Position numbers and translations under genes: made by a program. This document shows, piece by piece, positions 10,198 through 20,150 of a stretch of DNA of 64,000 nt. The notes below the pieces were generated by a model that worked only from the letters and a program-made list of their open reading frames with translations, was not told the origin of the DNA and did not search any database. Source of the DNA: Saprospiraceae bacterium (GTDB lineage Bacteria; Bacteroidota; Bacteroidia; Chitinophagales; Saprospiraceae); NCBI GenBank assembly GCA_016722285.1, contig JADKGI010000010.1:144777-208776 (forward strand). The letters are read 5' to 3'. The first letter of the stretch is position 1. Each line of letters opens with the position of its first letter.

Positions 10198-10554
10198 TTA
10201 ACCTCCTGCTTTTTTAGCTTGTTTATATCCCAGGTCCAGTAATATATTGAGTACTTTATCCCGGTGATTACCTTGCAAGAGGATTTCACCATTCTTTACA
10301 CCACCCCCGACGCCACATTTAGTTTTCAGAAACTTTCCCAGCTCGTCGATTTCATCCTGGGGCCCGGAATAACCCCGAATTAAGGTTACTTCTTTACCCC
10401 CACGTTGTTTTTTATCGATATGAATTCTTAATGCCTGAGTAGCGGGATTCGTCTTTTTATCTACTGATTCTTCAGTGCTCTCCGGTGCATTTTCAGGATT
10501 GCCTAATAGTTTGAAATCATCCCAGGAAATAGAAACCTGCTTCTTTTTATCCAT
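10198..10554 (-). CDS. SUI1/YciH-family translation initiation factor-like protein
   Basis: 118 aa. The C-terminal 70 residues form a SUI1 (eIF1-like) domain: KQRGGKEVTLIRGYSG, LGKFLKTKCGVGGGVKNG and ILLQGNHRDKVLNILLDLG. The first 45 residues are charged and probably disordered. Bacterial YciH-type proteins bind the small ribosomal subunit and are proposed to check initiation fidelity; that role is inferred from the family. It lies 7 bp beyond the stop of the serine-hydrolase gene, so the two are probably co-transcribed. Confidence 0.9.
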   Translation of the reverse strand: MDKKKQVSISWDDFKLLGNPENAPESTEESVDKKTNPATQALRIHIDKKQRGGKEVTLIRGYSGPQDEIDELGKFLKTKCGVGGGVKNGEILLQGNHRDKVLNILLDLGYKQAKKAGG

Positions 10555-10561
10555 TTATTAT

Positions 10562-11671
10562 TCAACTGTTTATTCTTTTCCAATTGTAATTGATAAGACG
10601 CAATATTTGTAGGCCAAGGTCCTGTGTCCCAAGTGATGAATTGGCAAATATGACAACCGCTGTTTTTGTTTCTCTTACCATACCTACGAATGCACTATGG
10701 CCGGAAGTCATACCGGTATGCATGACTATGTTAAAATGATTCTTATTTATATTATGCCACCCCATAGAGACTGAAAGCTGATCATTAAAACTTCTGAATT
10801 CATTTCGTCCAAAATTATTGTCAAATATGGAGTCTAATCCAGTACCTGACATCTTCATGTTTGCTTTAAGAAAAGTCACCATATCTTCAGCTGATGTTTT
10901 GACACCTTCCGAACCTTTAAAAGACTTAAATGACCACGGAAGTACTTTTTTTCCCGACCTGTCGTAACCAGGTGAAATGAAGTTTGATTTTGATTCAGGA
11001 AAATCCACAAAAGTTGAAGCCATTCCAAGTGGGTTAATAATTTTATCTGAAAGTATATCTTGATAATTTTTAGATGTTACACTGGCTATAACCACTTCCA
11101 GTAAAGCATAGTTTGTATGGCTGTATTCAAATGTCTTTGTATCGGGAATGAAATCCCTATAGAACTCCAGCAAATCTTTTTCTGAGTAGTAGGCGTACGG
11201 GTTCTGCATGACTTTCTCTTTCCTGCCAAAAAATGAGGGTCTTTTAGGCATTCCGGTTTGGTGGTTCAATAAATCAGATATTGTAAGATGACCAAGTCTG
11301 GGATTTCTAAATTCAGCAGGGATATTATCATTTATACAATCTGACTCCTTAATTTTTCCTTCGTTCATCAGGATGCTTATCAGACTTGAAGTAAAAACTT
11401 TAGTGATGCTTCCAATCTCAAAAATATCATTTCTATTAAACTCTATCTTTTCTTTCTCTACTTTGGTTCCGAATGAAAGATAATAAGTGGAATCATTGTC
11501 TATCACAGCTATTATAAATCCGGGAGTTTTCTTAAAATCAATATCGGTGTCAAACCGTAAGATTTTATCAATTTCATTCCGTAGGACGGATTGCTGACTA
11601 AAAGTAAAATAAACAGGCCCGGCTATAAACAGTAAAATAAATAATAATGGTAATTTATTCCTTTCTTTCAT
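10562..11671 (-). CDS. Secreted serine hydrolase, beta-lactamase/PBP4 family
   Basis: 369 aa with an N-terminal signal or anchor segment (about residues 7-25). The class-C beta-lactamase fold is indicated by the SxxK motif S88-I-T-K91 in GSITKVF and a late HTG in MHTGMTSGHSAF, standing in for KTG. The second motif is unusual: the family's Y-S-N is Y-S-H here (FEYSHTNYALLE). Such proteins act in the periplasm as esterases, D-aminopeptidases or peptidoglycan hydrolases; a resistance function is not implied. Upstream of the SUI1 gene on the same strand. Confidence 0.88.
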   Translation of the reverse strand: MKERNKLPLLFILLFIAGPVYFTFSQQSVLRNEIDKILRFDTDIDFKKTPGFIIAVIDNDSTYYLSFGTKVEKEKIEFNRNDIFEIGSITKVFTSSLISILMNEGKIKESDCINDNIPAEFRNPRLGHLTISDLLNHQTGMPKRPSFFGRKEKVMQNPYAYYSEKDLLEFYRDFIPDTKTFEYSHTNYALLEVVIASVTSKNYQDILSDKIINPLGMASTFVDFPESKSNFISPGYDRSGKKVLPWSFKSFKGSEGVKTSAEDMVTFLKANMKMSGTGLDSIFDNNFGRNEFRSFNDQLSVSMGWHNINKNHFNIVMHTGMTSGHSAFVGMVRETKTAVVIFANSSLGTQDLGLQILRLINYNWKRINS

Positions 11672-11774
11672 AATACAAAAGTAATCAATATCAGTTAATG
11701 ATTATCACAACAACTTAAAAACAGGTTAAATAATTCAAAAAATCACTACCTTGCATTTTAATACCATAGACTAT

Positions 11775-12344
11775 ATGAATCTCATTTCCTGGGATATAAA
11801 AGCATTTGAATTCGTAAATTCCAGTCTTTCAAATTCACTTTTTGACGCATTGTTGCCTTGGTTCAGAGAACCTTTATTTTGGGTGCCATTGTATGTTTTT
11901 ATACTTGGATTTATGATATTCAATTTCGGAATTAAGTCATATTGGTTTTTGATATTTATTATTCTCACAGTATCTACCTCAGATCTCATAAGTTCCCATC
12001 TCGTAAAAAAGTCAATTAGGAGATTAAGACCGTGCAATACAGAATATGTTCATACCATAAAAAGAGTCCCTTGTGGATCGGGATTTAGTTTTACATCGTC
12101 TCATGCTACCAACCATTTCGCAATAGCCTCATTTCTGGTATTGACATTTGGCCAAAGTAACAGAAAGATGAGGCTTGGGATTTGGTTTTGGGCTTCTTTG
12201 ATTAGCTTTTCCCAAGTCTATGTTGGTGTTCATTTCCCGTTGGATGTACTGGGGGGTGCCTTACTGGGTATAATTGTAGGAAAATTGTATGCCTTATTAT
12301 TTAATAAATATTATGGACATCTGTTGAAAAGCCTGCAAGTATGA
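11775..12344 (+). CDS. Membrane PAP2-family phosphatase
   Basis: About 189 aa from the ATG at 11775; an in-frame TTG at 11751 would add only 8 residues overlapping the promoter region, so ATG is preferred. Five to six membrane segments. The acid phosphatase signature is present: KKSIRRLRP (motif 1), GFSFTSSHATNH (motif 2, nucleophile-polarising His) and SQVYVGVHFPLDVLGG (motif 3, catalytic His and Asp). Likely substrates are lipid phosphates such as undecaprenyl pyrophosphate or phosphatidic acid; which one is not decided. Overlaps paaD by 4 bp (ATGA). Confidence 0.88.
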   Translation: MNLISWDIKAFEFVNSSLSNSLFDALLPWFREPLFWVPLYVFILGFMIFNFGIKSYWFLIFIILTVSTSDLISSHLVKKSIRRLRPCNTEYVHTIKRVPCGSGFSFTSSHATNHFAIASFLVLTFGQSNRKMRLGIWFWASLISFSQVYVGVHFPLDVLGGALLGIIVGKLYALLFNKYYGHLLKSLQV

Positions 12345-12826
12345 AAAAAGAGCAGATTTATAGGATTCTTGCAGAAGTAACTGACCCGGAAATTCCGGTA
12401 ATAACTATTTCAGAATTGGGTATTTTGAAAGATATAGAAATAGATCATAGTGGCAAAATAATTGTCTCCATAACCCCTACCTATAATGGCTGCCCGGCGA
12501 TGGATATGATTTCAGTAAATATCAAATCAGTCCTGGAAGAATATGGATTTTACAATGCAGAAGTAGTTTTGGTCATGGAGCCGGTATGGACCACCGACTG
12601 GATTACTGAAGAAGGAAGAAAAAAACTTCTGGATTACGGTATATCTCCACCTGCTGAACGATCCACTGATTCTACCTTTCTATCAGGAAAAGCCCCGGTG
12701 GTAATATGCCCTCAATGTAAATCAGAAAAAACTGAAATGATAAGTCGTTTTGGGTCAACAGCATGCAAATCTCTGTACAAATGTACTGATTGCCTTGAGC
12801 CTTTCGACTACTTTAAATGTCATTGA
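12341..12826 (+). CDS. paaD: PaaD, 1,2-phenylacetyl-CoA epoxidase subunit D
   Basis: 161 aa. The N-terminal MIP18/DUF59-like domain (LAEVTDPEIPVITISELG, TPTYNGCPAMD) is followed by a C-terminal zinc-ribbon-like part with two CxxC pairs (CPQCKSE, CTDC). This layout is PaaD rather than the shorter SufT-type protein. PaaD is thought to help assemble the iron-sulfur or metal site of the PaaABCE epoxidase. Other epoxidase subunits are not in the window. paaG follows 49 bp downstream, which supports the pathway assignment. Confidence 0.9.
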   Translation: MKKEQIYRILAEVTDPEIPVITISELGILKDIEIDHSGKIIVSITPTYNGCPAMDMISVNIKSVLEEYGFYNAEVVLVMEPVWTTDWITEEGRKKLLDYGISPPAERSTDSTFLSGKAPVVICPQCKSEKTEMISRFGSTACKSLYKCTDCLEPFDYFKCH

Positions 12827-12875
12827 TGATTAATATATTGTATTTGTTATATTTATAAATATTAAAAATACTACT

Positions 12876-13652
12876 ATGTCATATGTTTCGCTAAAATCAG
12901 AAAATGGGGTGGCGACAATTACCATGCTTCGGACAGACAAGTACAATGCTTTTATACGGCAAATGGCCTTAGATATGCAATCCGCTCTGGATGTGTCATC
13001 ATCTGATGATGAGGTCAGATGTATTGTTATCACCGGAAGTGGAAAAGCTTTTTCAGCAGGACAGGATCTGGCAGAAGCAACGGATCCTGACGGGCCCAAT
13101 TTAACAAAAATACTAAGCGAACACTACAATCCGATAGTCACCAGAATCCGAAATATTCCCAAACCCATAATAGCAGCCGTAAATGGCGTGGCTGCTGGAG
13201 CGGGAGCTAATATTGCCCTTTCCTGTGATATAGTAGTGGCATCAGAAAGTGCAGGTTTTATTCAGGCTTTCAGCAAAATTGGTTTAATACCAGATAGTGG
13301 GGGCACATATTTTTTGCCCAGGCTCATCGGGTTTCAGCGGGCTTCAGCATTGATGATGCTGGGCGACAAATTGTCTGCTAAAGATGCAGTTTCCATGGGC
13401 ATGATATACCAGGTATTTCCGGATGACATTTTTATGGATGAAGTACAAAAAATGGCATCAAAACTAGCGAAAATGCCTACTTTCGGGCTTGGATTAACAA
13501 AACAAGCCCTAAATAAATCCTTATTCAACACCTTTGAACAACAACTCACTTTGGAGGATACTTTGCAGACATTGGCAGGGACAAGTGAAGACTATGCAGA
13601 AGGAACAACGGCGTTTCTGGAAAAAAGAAGTCCAAAATTCAAAGGAATATAA
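12876..13652 (+). CDS. paaG: PaaG-type enoyl-CoA hydratase/isomerase
   Basis: 258 aa crotonase-fold enzyme. The oxyanion-hole segments are visible: FSAGQDL near residue 65 and NGVAAGAGANIALSCD near residue 105. QAFSKIGLIPDSGGTYFLPR is characteristic of PaaG, the ring-epoxide isomerase of the phenylacetate route. C-terminal AEGTTAFLEKRSPKFKG is typical. It would convert the ring epoxide of phenylacetyl-CoA to the oxepin form. Placement right after paaD supports this over a general fatty-acid hydratase. Converges with the GNAT gene, 11 bp between stops. Confidence 0.87.
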   Translation: MSYVSLKSENGVATITMLRTDKYNAFIRQMALDMQSALDVSSSDDEVRCIVITGSGKAFSAGQDLAEATDPDGPNLTKILSEHYNPIVTRIRNIPKPIIAAVNGVAAGAGANIALSCDIVVASESAGFIQAFSKIGLIPDSGGTYFLPRLIGFQRASALMMLGDKLSAKDAVSMGMIYQVFPDDIFMDEVQKMASKLAKMPTFGLGLTKQALNKSLFNTFEQQLTLEDTLQTLAGTSEDYAEGTTAFLEKRSPKFKGI

Positions 13653-13663
13653 TTGAAATCAAC

Positions 13664-14910
13664 TTACAGATTTCCTAATTCATCATCCCTAAATGGGCTA
13701 CGAATAATATACTGTTCATTGGGCTTTACATATCCCAATATAGTCTCCACTGTTTTGTTGAGCAACTTATTGGCATGTTTCAGGTAAAGGTACATATCGT
13801 GGGGCACGGCACCAACAGTAGATTTTATTTCTACAGCCGTCCTTGACATATCTACTTTTGATACTCGTTTATCTATTCCTTCTTTTATGAGATCATACAA
13901 CATGTTGAGATATAATTGACATTCTATATTTTCAGATGGGTCATACCCTAAAAAGTGGGCATCCAAAATATCAAAGTTTTTTATACTGGTGAAAAAAGCC
14001 ACCATTTTATCATTTTTCCAATAGGTAGTAAACACCATATTTTTCCCAGAGCGATCTGTAAGTTTTCAAAATAATGCTCGTGCAGTACAAAAGCATTAAA
14101 ATCTGCCTGATCAGACACATTTTTATATAAAGCATGAATGGTAGCTCTATGTTCGGCTATCTGATCTGATGAAAATACTTTTCTGGTTATTTCAGAAGCT
14201 TTCTGAAGTGCCTTTCTCGCTCTAACTCTGTATTTGGACTTCATGTCACTCAGATAATCATCAAATGTCTTCCACTCGGGCTTAAGCTCCAGTATCATTT
14301 TTGGCTGTACCTTAAATTTGGTAAAACCTTTATGATATTCACCTGAAACAGGGATATCTACAGAAAAAAAATCTTTAATAAGCATCAGTCCGGGGCTGGT
14401 TCCTTCATGGCGCAGATGCTCATTCAATTTTTGAGCTGCTTTGATTACAATATAAAACTGCTCATCTCTGCTTATGGTTGGCTTAAAATAAAATCCATAT
14501 TTTCCTGTGAGGAGTAAATTGCCGCAAACAATAGTCTGAAAATTTATTAACCGCACCATTGCTTGTTTTATAGGAGCTGAAATCTTGGATAGAGTGCTTT
14601 TTGTTTCATTTTCCGGGGCACGTAGATTTTCTCTCAACCTCACATATTTAGATTGAAAATAAAGGATTCCAACCGTCTCGTCACTATCTTTTATCAACCC
14701 ATAATAAGGTTTGATTCCTGAAGCAGGAAAATCTTCCAGGCAGCTTAAAAAGTCGGTACAAAAAAAAATATCCTTCCCTTCTGCCAATATTGTCCAGTTC
14801 TTTTCAATGTCCCGAATAGAATCATGTAAAGAAATAGAGTATTTGTCATCCACCATAGATGCATGACTTGCATGAAGTTTATTACAAAAGGTCTTAGTGA
14901 GATTGGTCAC
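13664..14910 (-). pseudogene. GNAT/FemAB-like acyltransferase, frameshifted
   Basis: Two frames join into one 415-aa protein if one base is added to the T5 run at 14040-14044 (reading LGKNMVFTTYWKNDKMVAFF across the join). The first 290 residues carry a FemAB-like region (YHKGFTKFKVQPKMILEL, DDYLSDMKSKYRVRARKAL); the rest completes the acetyltransferase core (YDLIKEGIDKRVSKVDMSRTAVEIK). GNAT/FemAB proteins of this type transfer acyl or amino-acid groups; the substrate is unknown. The homopolymer position makes a consensus error more likely than real loss. Confidence 0.7.
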
Positions 14911-15039
14911 TTAAATGACGTTATTGATCTTGAATTGATAATTATAAATGTTATAAATGCCATTAAGCCTCTGTTTGTTCTTGAATCAAACAAGGTTTAC
15001 CTTTATTATCGACATTTAGCACTAAATCATAGATAATAT

Positions 15040-16163
15040 TCATAAGCTATTGCTCCAACCCAACTGTGCCTGATTCATTTTATTTAGTATAGTTTCTTCA
15101 TTCAGATCACCATCAACATATGATATCAGATCATTGTCTCCTAATAGCAATTGGGCTGCACTTGCCTGAGAATCAAATTCATAACTTCCTTCACGCCAGA
15201 ATGAGGCATTATCTAAACATTCTCTGGCCTGTCTCATAATATATAGCGTTCCTGCTAAACTGTGATACGCTTCAGGATTCCCGATAAACAACTGCCAGCC
15301 AAAACAAACTTTTCCGATATGTTTATGGAATGTAGGTATAAATGAAGTTGTCCTTAAGAAAGCTTTCTCCTTATATTTAAAATTAAATTTAATACCAATA
15401 TTTTCTGCTGCTTTAAATGACAGTTCGGGGTGGCCAAAAAGTTCAAATGGACGGCTTGTTCCCCTCCCTTCGCTGAAAGTAGTGGCTTCCCAGAAGCATT
15501 GACCCGGATAGATACCCAGTGATGTTAAGGAAGGAAGATTAGGTGAGGGTGAAATAAAAAACTGCTTATATTTATCAGAATTGTAGGGTATTTTTATAAA
15601 ACGAAGATTTATTTTTTCCTTTTTCATATACCATTCACAAAGTTCACCTGTGCTTAGTCCATGTCTATGGATCATTCCTTCTGGTCCTAAAAAAGATACA
15701 TAAAAAGAATCTAGAATGGTACCTTCTATCTTCCTGCCTAATGGATTTGGTCTGTCGATCACCACCACTTGGAGATCAGGGTAAAACGATGAAACAAACT
15801 TTAAAAGGATAAACATGTGGGTCGTATAAGTAAAATATCTGACCCCAACGTCATAAATATCAATGATCAGGAGATCAGCATTATTTATCATTCTGGTATT
15901 CGGTCCGGTAATGTTATCCGCTTTACTATACATGGAGTGACAAGTCACGTTCCTGTATTTACTGCTGATCACATTATCCTGATCCTGAAATTCTGAAAAT
16001 AATCCATGCTCAGGCAATAAAATACTCTCTAGTTTATGCGCATCTATTAATACATCAAAAGGTATTTTCTTTGATTGAAATCATATGAAGACTGATTGCA
16101 AAATAATACAATTCTATCTGAAATTTTGAATAAATCATGTGTATATAAAGCCTGATAAGACAT
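15040..16163 (-). pseudogene. namZ: NamZ-like exo-beta-N-acetylmuramidase (DUF1343), frameshifted
   Basis: ATG at 16163 gives the N-terminus MSYQALYTHDLF and the hallmark VLFCNQSSYDFNQRKYL, then frame is lost at the A4 run 16057-16060. Adding one base continues with FDVLIDAHKLESILLPEHGLFSE; the total becomes 374 aa, normal for DUF1343. Later motifs are LLIIDIYDVGVRYFTYT, VVIDRPNPLGR and GRGTSRPFELFG. The family includes NamZ, which removes MurNAc from the non-reducing end of peptidoglycan fragments. No signal peptide is seen at this start. It begins 6 bp after the stop of the esterase gene, suggesting an operon for wall-sugar recovery; that link is inferred. Confidence 0.78.
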
Positions 16164-16169
16164 GAATTC

Positions 16170-17894
16170 CTAATATCTCCAGCTTCTTAAATCGGCACCT
16201 GACGGAGCAGTTCGGGGTAGTTCCCTGGTCCATTTAGGAATAAACATCCTATGATACCTCAATCTTGATATAGCATTGGGTTGCGTATGATCCCCATTCC
16301 AGCAATGTTCAGCCCTGTCCCCATAATCTACTTCGCCGTCATAATATGGCTTTGATGTGGATTTCAGAAATTCTTCAGTAAGATAAACGGCATTATTAAG
16401 GTAGTAATTATCCATATCACCGCAATAGATTCTTACCTTCCCTCGCAATTTATCACCAATTTTTGCCCAGTCCCGTTTCATAATATACGACAGGTCATAA
16501 TTCTCTTTCCAGTACAAAGCGACACGGCTATCAATCTCGCCTGTATGTTTGTCCCAAATTCTTTTGGGGTATCCTTTCTCATTCATAGGTGAGTAAGTAG
16601 CCTCCCAGATATCCCATTGTTGTCCTGACCTTCCATTGTCACCCAGAGCAAGCTCCCTGTAATTAGTTTCGATCAAAGTGGAACTCACATGCCCCAGATA
16701 ATCCCTTTGACCGGGGCGGGGTGTCTTTTTAAAATCACTATCTAAGTAATACGCATTTTTATCTTTGTATATATCCACTACTGTAAATGCTCTGAAGTCT
16801 ATTGGGTCAGGACAAGCTGCAAAACATCCATTGTATTCCTCCGGATAAAATACCTGGGCAGCAAGTGCTTCCCATCCGCCAGTAGAACCTCCGTAAAGAA
16901 ATCTGGCCCATCCTTGGCCAATGCCCCTGAATGTTTTCTCAATATAGGGTATCAACTCATAAGTGATTGCGTCACCATAAGGGCCCTGGCATGCAGAATT
17001 TACTGCATATGAGTCATCGTAATAAGGTGTAGCATGCTGAATTTCAATGGCTAAGACTCTGGGGAAATCAGGTCCTGACCATATTTTGTAAAAATCGTAA
17101 GCTTCCTGTTGCTCAATCCTGTTGTAACACTCCAATTTAAATCGTTGGCTAAAGGTACAAGGTATAGTAGTGTCAGGAAGAGTCGTACTGAAGCCTCCGA
17201 AATCAGCAGGAAAATGACCATGATAAATGGCGAGTGGATATTTAATATTTGTCTTTGTAGCCCAATCTTTGGGCAATAATACATGTGCCCCAATATATAT
17301 GTCCCTACCCCAAAAGTCAGACAGCAATTTGCTCTTCATTTTAATATGCTTGATCCATTCTGTATCCTTTGGTTCAGCAATGGCAGGAATTTTATTATCC
17401 AAAATCAATTCTGTCTTTATACCGCTTTTCAAATTTACTTTAACAGGAGTACTGTAAAGATTTCCCGGTGCCAGATTCCATTGTTGCCCTTCTCCTCTAT
17501 CCATAGGAAGTTTGACTGTATTTCCTGTTGCCAGGTGGAAGGTCTCGTATTTATGAAAAACAACTTGAATGAAGTATTCGCCTTCAGGCACTTCAGACAT
17601 ACTTTGCAAAGGATATCCAAATTCGTCGCCGGTAAAAGTCATTTTTTCACCTTTTTTCAGGTTTTCAACATTTATTCCAAAAGCGATCTGTGTTCCGGGA
17701 CCATCCGATATTTCAAACCTGGGTTCTTTATCGCTATTTTTGGAAAACATCAATATCAGTCGGCCATCAGTAATCCCTTCGCTCAAACTATCTGGAATTG
17801 ATACTGATAATTCGTATTTATTTTTATGGCTTTCAGTAGAATTACATGAAAACAAAACTATAACCAAAAAGCTAAATAAATTGACGGCTTTCAT
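16170..17894 (-). CDS. Esterase-like alpha/beta-hydrolase lipoprotein
   Basis: 574 aa. The N-terminus is a lipoprotein signal (LVIVLFSCNS, Cys at about residue 17). Residues 20-170 form a beta-rich domain. The hydrolase domain follows, with PLAIYHGHFP, the nucleophile elbow YGGSTGGWEAL and a C-terminal region containing AEHCWNGDHTQPNA, which may supply the catalytic His. It resembles the putative-esterase (esterase D) group; the substrate is unknown. Probably sits in the outer membrane facing the periplasm or outside. The namZ-like gene starts 6 bp after its stop. Confidence 0.8.
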   Translation of the reverse strand: MKAVNLFSFLVIVLFSCNSTESHKNKYELSVSIPDSLSEGITDGRLILMFSKNSDKEPRFEISDGPGTQIAFGINVENLKKGEKMTFTGDEFGYPLQSMSEVPEGEYFIQVVFHKYETFHLATGNTVKLPMDRGEGQQWNLAPGNLYSTPVKVNLKSGIKTELILDNKIPAIAEPKDTEWIKHIKMKSKLLSDFWGRDIYIGAHVLLPKDWATKTNIKYPLAIYHGHFPADFGGFSTTLPDTTIPCTFSQRFKLECYNRIEQQEAYDFYKIWSGPDFPRVLAIEIQHATPYYDDSYAVNSACQGPYGDAITYELIPYIEKTFRGIGQGWARFLYGGSTGGWEALAAQVFYPEEYNGCFAACPDPIDFRAFTVVDIYKDKNAYYLDSDFKKTPRPGQRDYLGHVSSTLIETNYRELALGDNGRSGQQWDIWEATYSPMNEKGYPKRIWDKHTGEIDSRVALYWKENYDLSYIMKRDWAKIGDKLRGKVRIYCGDMDNYYLNNAVYLTEEFLKSTSKPYYDGEVDYGDRAEHCWNGDHTQPNAISRLRYHRMFIPKWTRELPRTAPSGADLRSWRY

Positions 17895-18071
17895 AAGATT
17901 TCGGATTAAGGTAAATTATTATTTTACTATGATGCTGGTACAAATGATTAAACAAAAACAAGATAGGAATAAAATCAAAAATGTCCGACAAATATATCAA
18001 AGCCATACCGAAATTAAGTAAAATCAATAATTATTATCATCCAAAGATATAATTGTTCTAAAGCTTAATTA

Positions 18072-18227
18072 AGAGTAAGTTTAAAAATTTTCTTAATTGC
18101 TAATCAATAGGTTATGGTTCTGACAATAATACAATTAACGAGTTTAGTGAACTAAATGAGATTATTATTTTGAAGGCAGGTTTATAAGATATTGATTATA
18201 AGGCAATAAAAATTTAAATATACTCTA
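18072..18227. repeat. MITE-like dispersed repeat, copy 1
   Basis: About 156 bp, from AGAGTAAGTTTAAA at the left to TTTAAATATACTCT at the right (imperfect inverted ends). The interior aligns well with the copy at 45740-45892 (shared phrases include GAGTTTAG, CTAAATGAG, ATTTTGAAG, CAGGTT). Its ends match those of the element at 34384-34539. No coding sequence inside. Confidence 0.6.
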
Positions 18228-18366
18228 AATAGTAACTCGATTTTGGTGGAAAACTTTAAGAAATCAATATTGCCAGTTATACCAGTTTTGCTGTTATTCA
18301 GGTCATGATATACACATTCTAACTTAATTCATATCATGAAATGAGCATGAATCCACCTTTGTGGTA

Positions 18367-18400
18367 CCTGCCCGACTACCGAGTAGTGAGCAGGCGGGCA
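18367..18400. repeat. Small palindromic element
   Basis: ACTAC-CGA-GTAGT (18375-18387) forms an inner hairpin enclosed by CCTGC (18367-18371) and GCAGG (18390-18394). TGCCCG/CGGGCA are alternative outer arms. GC-rich in an AT-rich setting. It shares CCTGCCCGA with 4398-4405. Confidence 0.45.
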
Positions 18401-18471
18401 CAAACCGGGATGATTATTTTCATGCGAATTCCATCTGGCAATTAAAATACAAATAAAAAATAAACAGATGA

Positions 18472-18521
18472 AATCCCCATGATCAAACATCACAAACTAT
18501 TATGATTAAATCATGGGGATT
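18472..18521. other. Perfect 12-bp inverted repeat
   Basis: AATCCCCATGAT (18472-18483) is exactly mirrored by ATCATGGGGATT (18510-18521), with a 26-bp spacer. There is no U-tract. Its function is unknown. Confidence 0.5.
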
Positions 18522-18592
18522 CCATGTGGCCAAAGAAATATAAATAGATTTAAACACATGAAAAAATGTAAATTATGCATGACAGACCTAAT

Positions 18593-18623
18593 ATGATTAT
18601 TTTGAAATGACTGAAATAATCAT
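18593..18623 (-). terminator. 10-bp inverted repeat after the T9SS cargo gene
   Basis: ATGATTATTT (18593-18602) pairs with AAATAATCAT (18614-18623), about 50 bp past the stop at 18674 on the minus strand. The position fits a terminator, but there is no U-run on that strand. Confidence 0.35.
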
Positions 18624-18673
18624 GCTTATAAAAATTCATTCGGATAACTACACTTGTTCAGGTTGCCAGACAA

Positions 18674-19896
18674 TTAGATCTTGCAAAATTTGCCAGAATA
18701 TAGCAGTCCTTCCGATCCGGTGACCTTTATTACGTATAATGCAGAGGGAAGGTCGTCCAATGAAAGACTATTTTCGTTTGATTGAAGATTTACTGTGCGT
18801 ATGGTCTTACCAAAAATATCAAGAATCTCTATTCTTTTGTCCCGTATAGTCCCGTCCTGAACAAATAGCAAATCGCTAAATGGATTTGGACTTATTTGTA
18901 TATTTTCATTGTTGTTATTTTTTGACCTGGATTGTGTTGTCACAAACTGACCGTTTACGCCGATGCTGATAGGTATTACGTATGGCTTAAATGTGATGTT
19001 ACCTTTTTTGGAATTCCCTGCCATATCAGCAATAATATGGTAATTTCCGGGATTAATGTTATAAGGAAGTGCAAACTTGCTTTGTACGCCATAAGTATTG
19101 ACTTTGTTTTTAAACTGGAAATTTTTAGAAAATAGTACCATATCTTCGTCATCCATCTTACTATCATATGACAATACCATCCTGAAATCAGCATCAAATG
19201 GAACCTTTATTTGCGGATCTTTGTCGAGATTAAAGTCAAAATTTACAATTGTACCGGGTGGCAGTGGATTTCCCAAATGAAAGTCAGGTAAAAAATGTAT
19301 TCCGTTTCTAAGACTCAAAATAAAGCAAACCGGTGGTGGTCCAGGCCTTCTATCCACAATATTCACCTCGCTAATGCAAAATTTGTGGCTCCATTACTGG
19401 AAGTGGCAATCAGACGTACCTCATGGGTACCAATATCAGTACAATCAAAAATAGATGGAGAAACGCTCCAATCAAAAGCAGGATTTAATGGTTCAGGTGA
19501 CATCATTTCAGGGGTAAGAGTTGCAGTCCCGTCACTATTTAATGCTACATTCAATTCAGAAAAGCAATACACGCTTGGAGATTGGCAAGGTGATGGAGGT
19601 AAATTTTTATCTTCAATATTTACAGTCAAAAAACAACTATTACTGATTGGTCCCCTTGTTTCTCTTACTATCACACTGAAGCTATGATCCACATCAGCAC
19701 AATTAAAAGAACTTGGACTTATGTCATATCTGTATCCGGGACGCGGAGCAGTTGGTATGGCCAATACATCAAATGGCCTTATAGTTACTGTGCCATCTGT
19801 TCGCAACGATACATTAACAATAGATCGACAAGCCAGCTGACCATTCATTGTAATTGACCCCGTAATTAATACCAAGGTTAATAAAAAGCATTTCAT
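18674..19896 (-). pseudogene. Secreted protein with T9SS sorting domain, frameshifted
   Basis: Reading from ATG 19896 gives a signal peptide (MKCFLLTLVLITGSITMNGQ) and a Cys-containing beta-rich region. Frame is lost at the A4 run 19378-19381; one added base continues with FCISEVNIVDRRPGPPPVC and yields 407 aa. The last 80 residues are a Por type A sorting domain (SPNPFSDLLFVQDG, EILDIFGKTIRTV, DLPSALYVIKV). The sorting domain directs export through T9SS and surface attachment or release. The middle has no recognised enzyme motif. Confidence 0.75.
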
Positions 19897-20150
19897 TTTG
19901 AATTTGTTTATTAAGTTTAAGTAATAAAATTGGACATACACGCATTTACCAAATGCCATACTGATATTTTTATATTTTTCAAATGTAAAGATAATTCTAT
20001 TTAACATACCCCAATATTTTATTATAAACTATTTATGCCATTTTTTTGACATTTTAATGAATATTTTACCTTGTTTTATTCTTTAAGATAAATAGATTTG
20101 ATGTTAACATTCTATTCAGAATTATTTGTCCTTTTAATTCGTTACTTAAT

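Larger units (their letters stand above)
17895..18673. other. Intergenic region with repeats and hairpins, 779 bp
   Basis: No gene is supported. The region holds a MITE-like repeat (18072-18227) and three inverted repeats (18367-18400, 18472-18521, 18593-18623). It also holds short direct repeats, such as ATTCCATCTGGC near 18429 and ATTCCATGTGGC near 18519. It separates two minus-strand genes. Confidence 0.6.

Noticed and set aside
17227..18021. Several plus-strand frames over the esterase gene and its upstream region
   Set aside because: They lie opposite a clear 574-aa minus gene and carry no motif; they are shadow frames.
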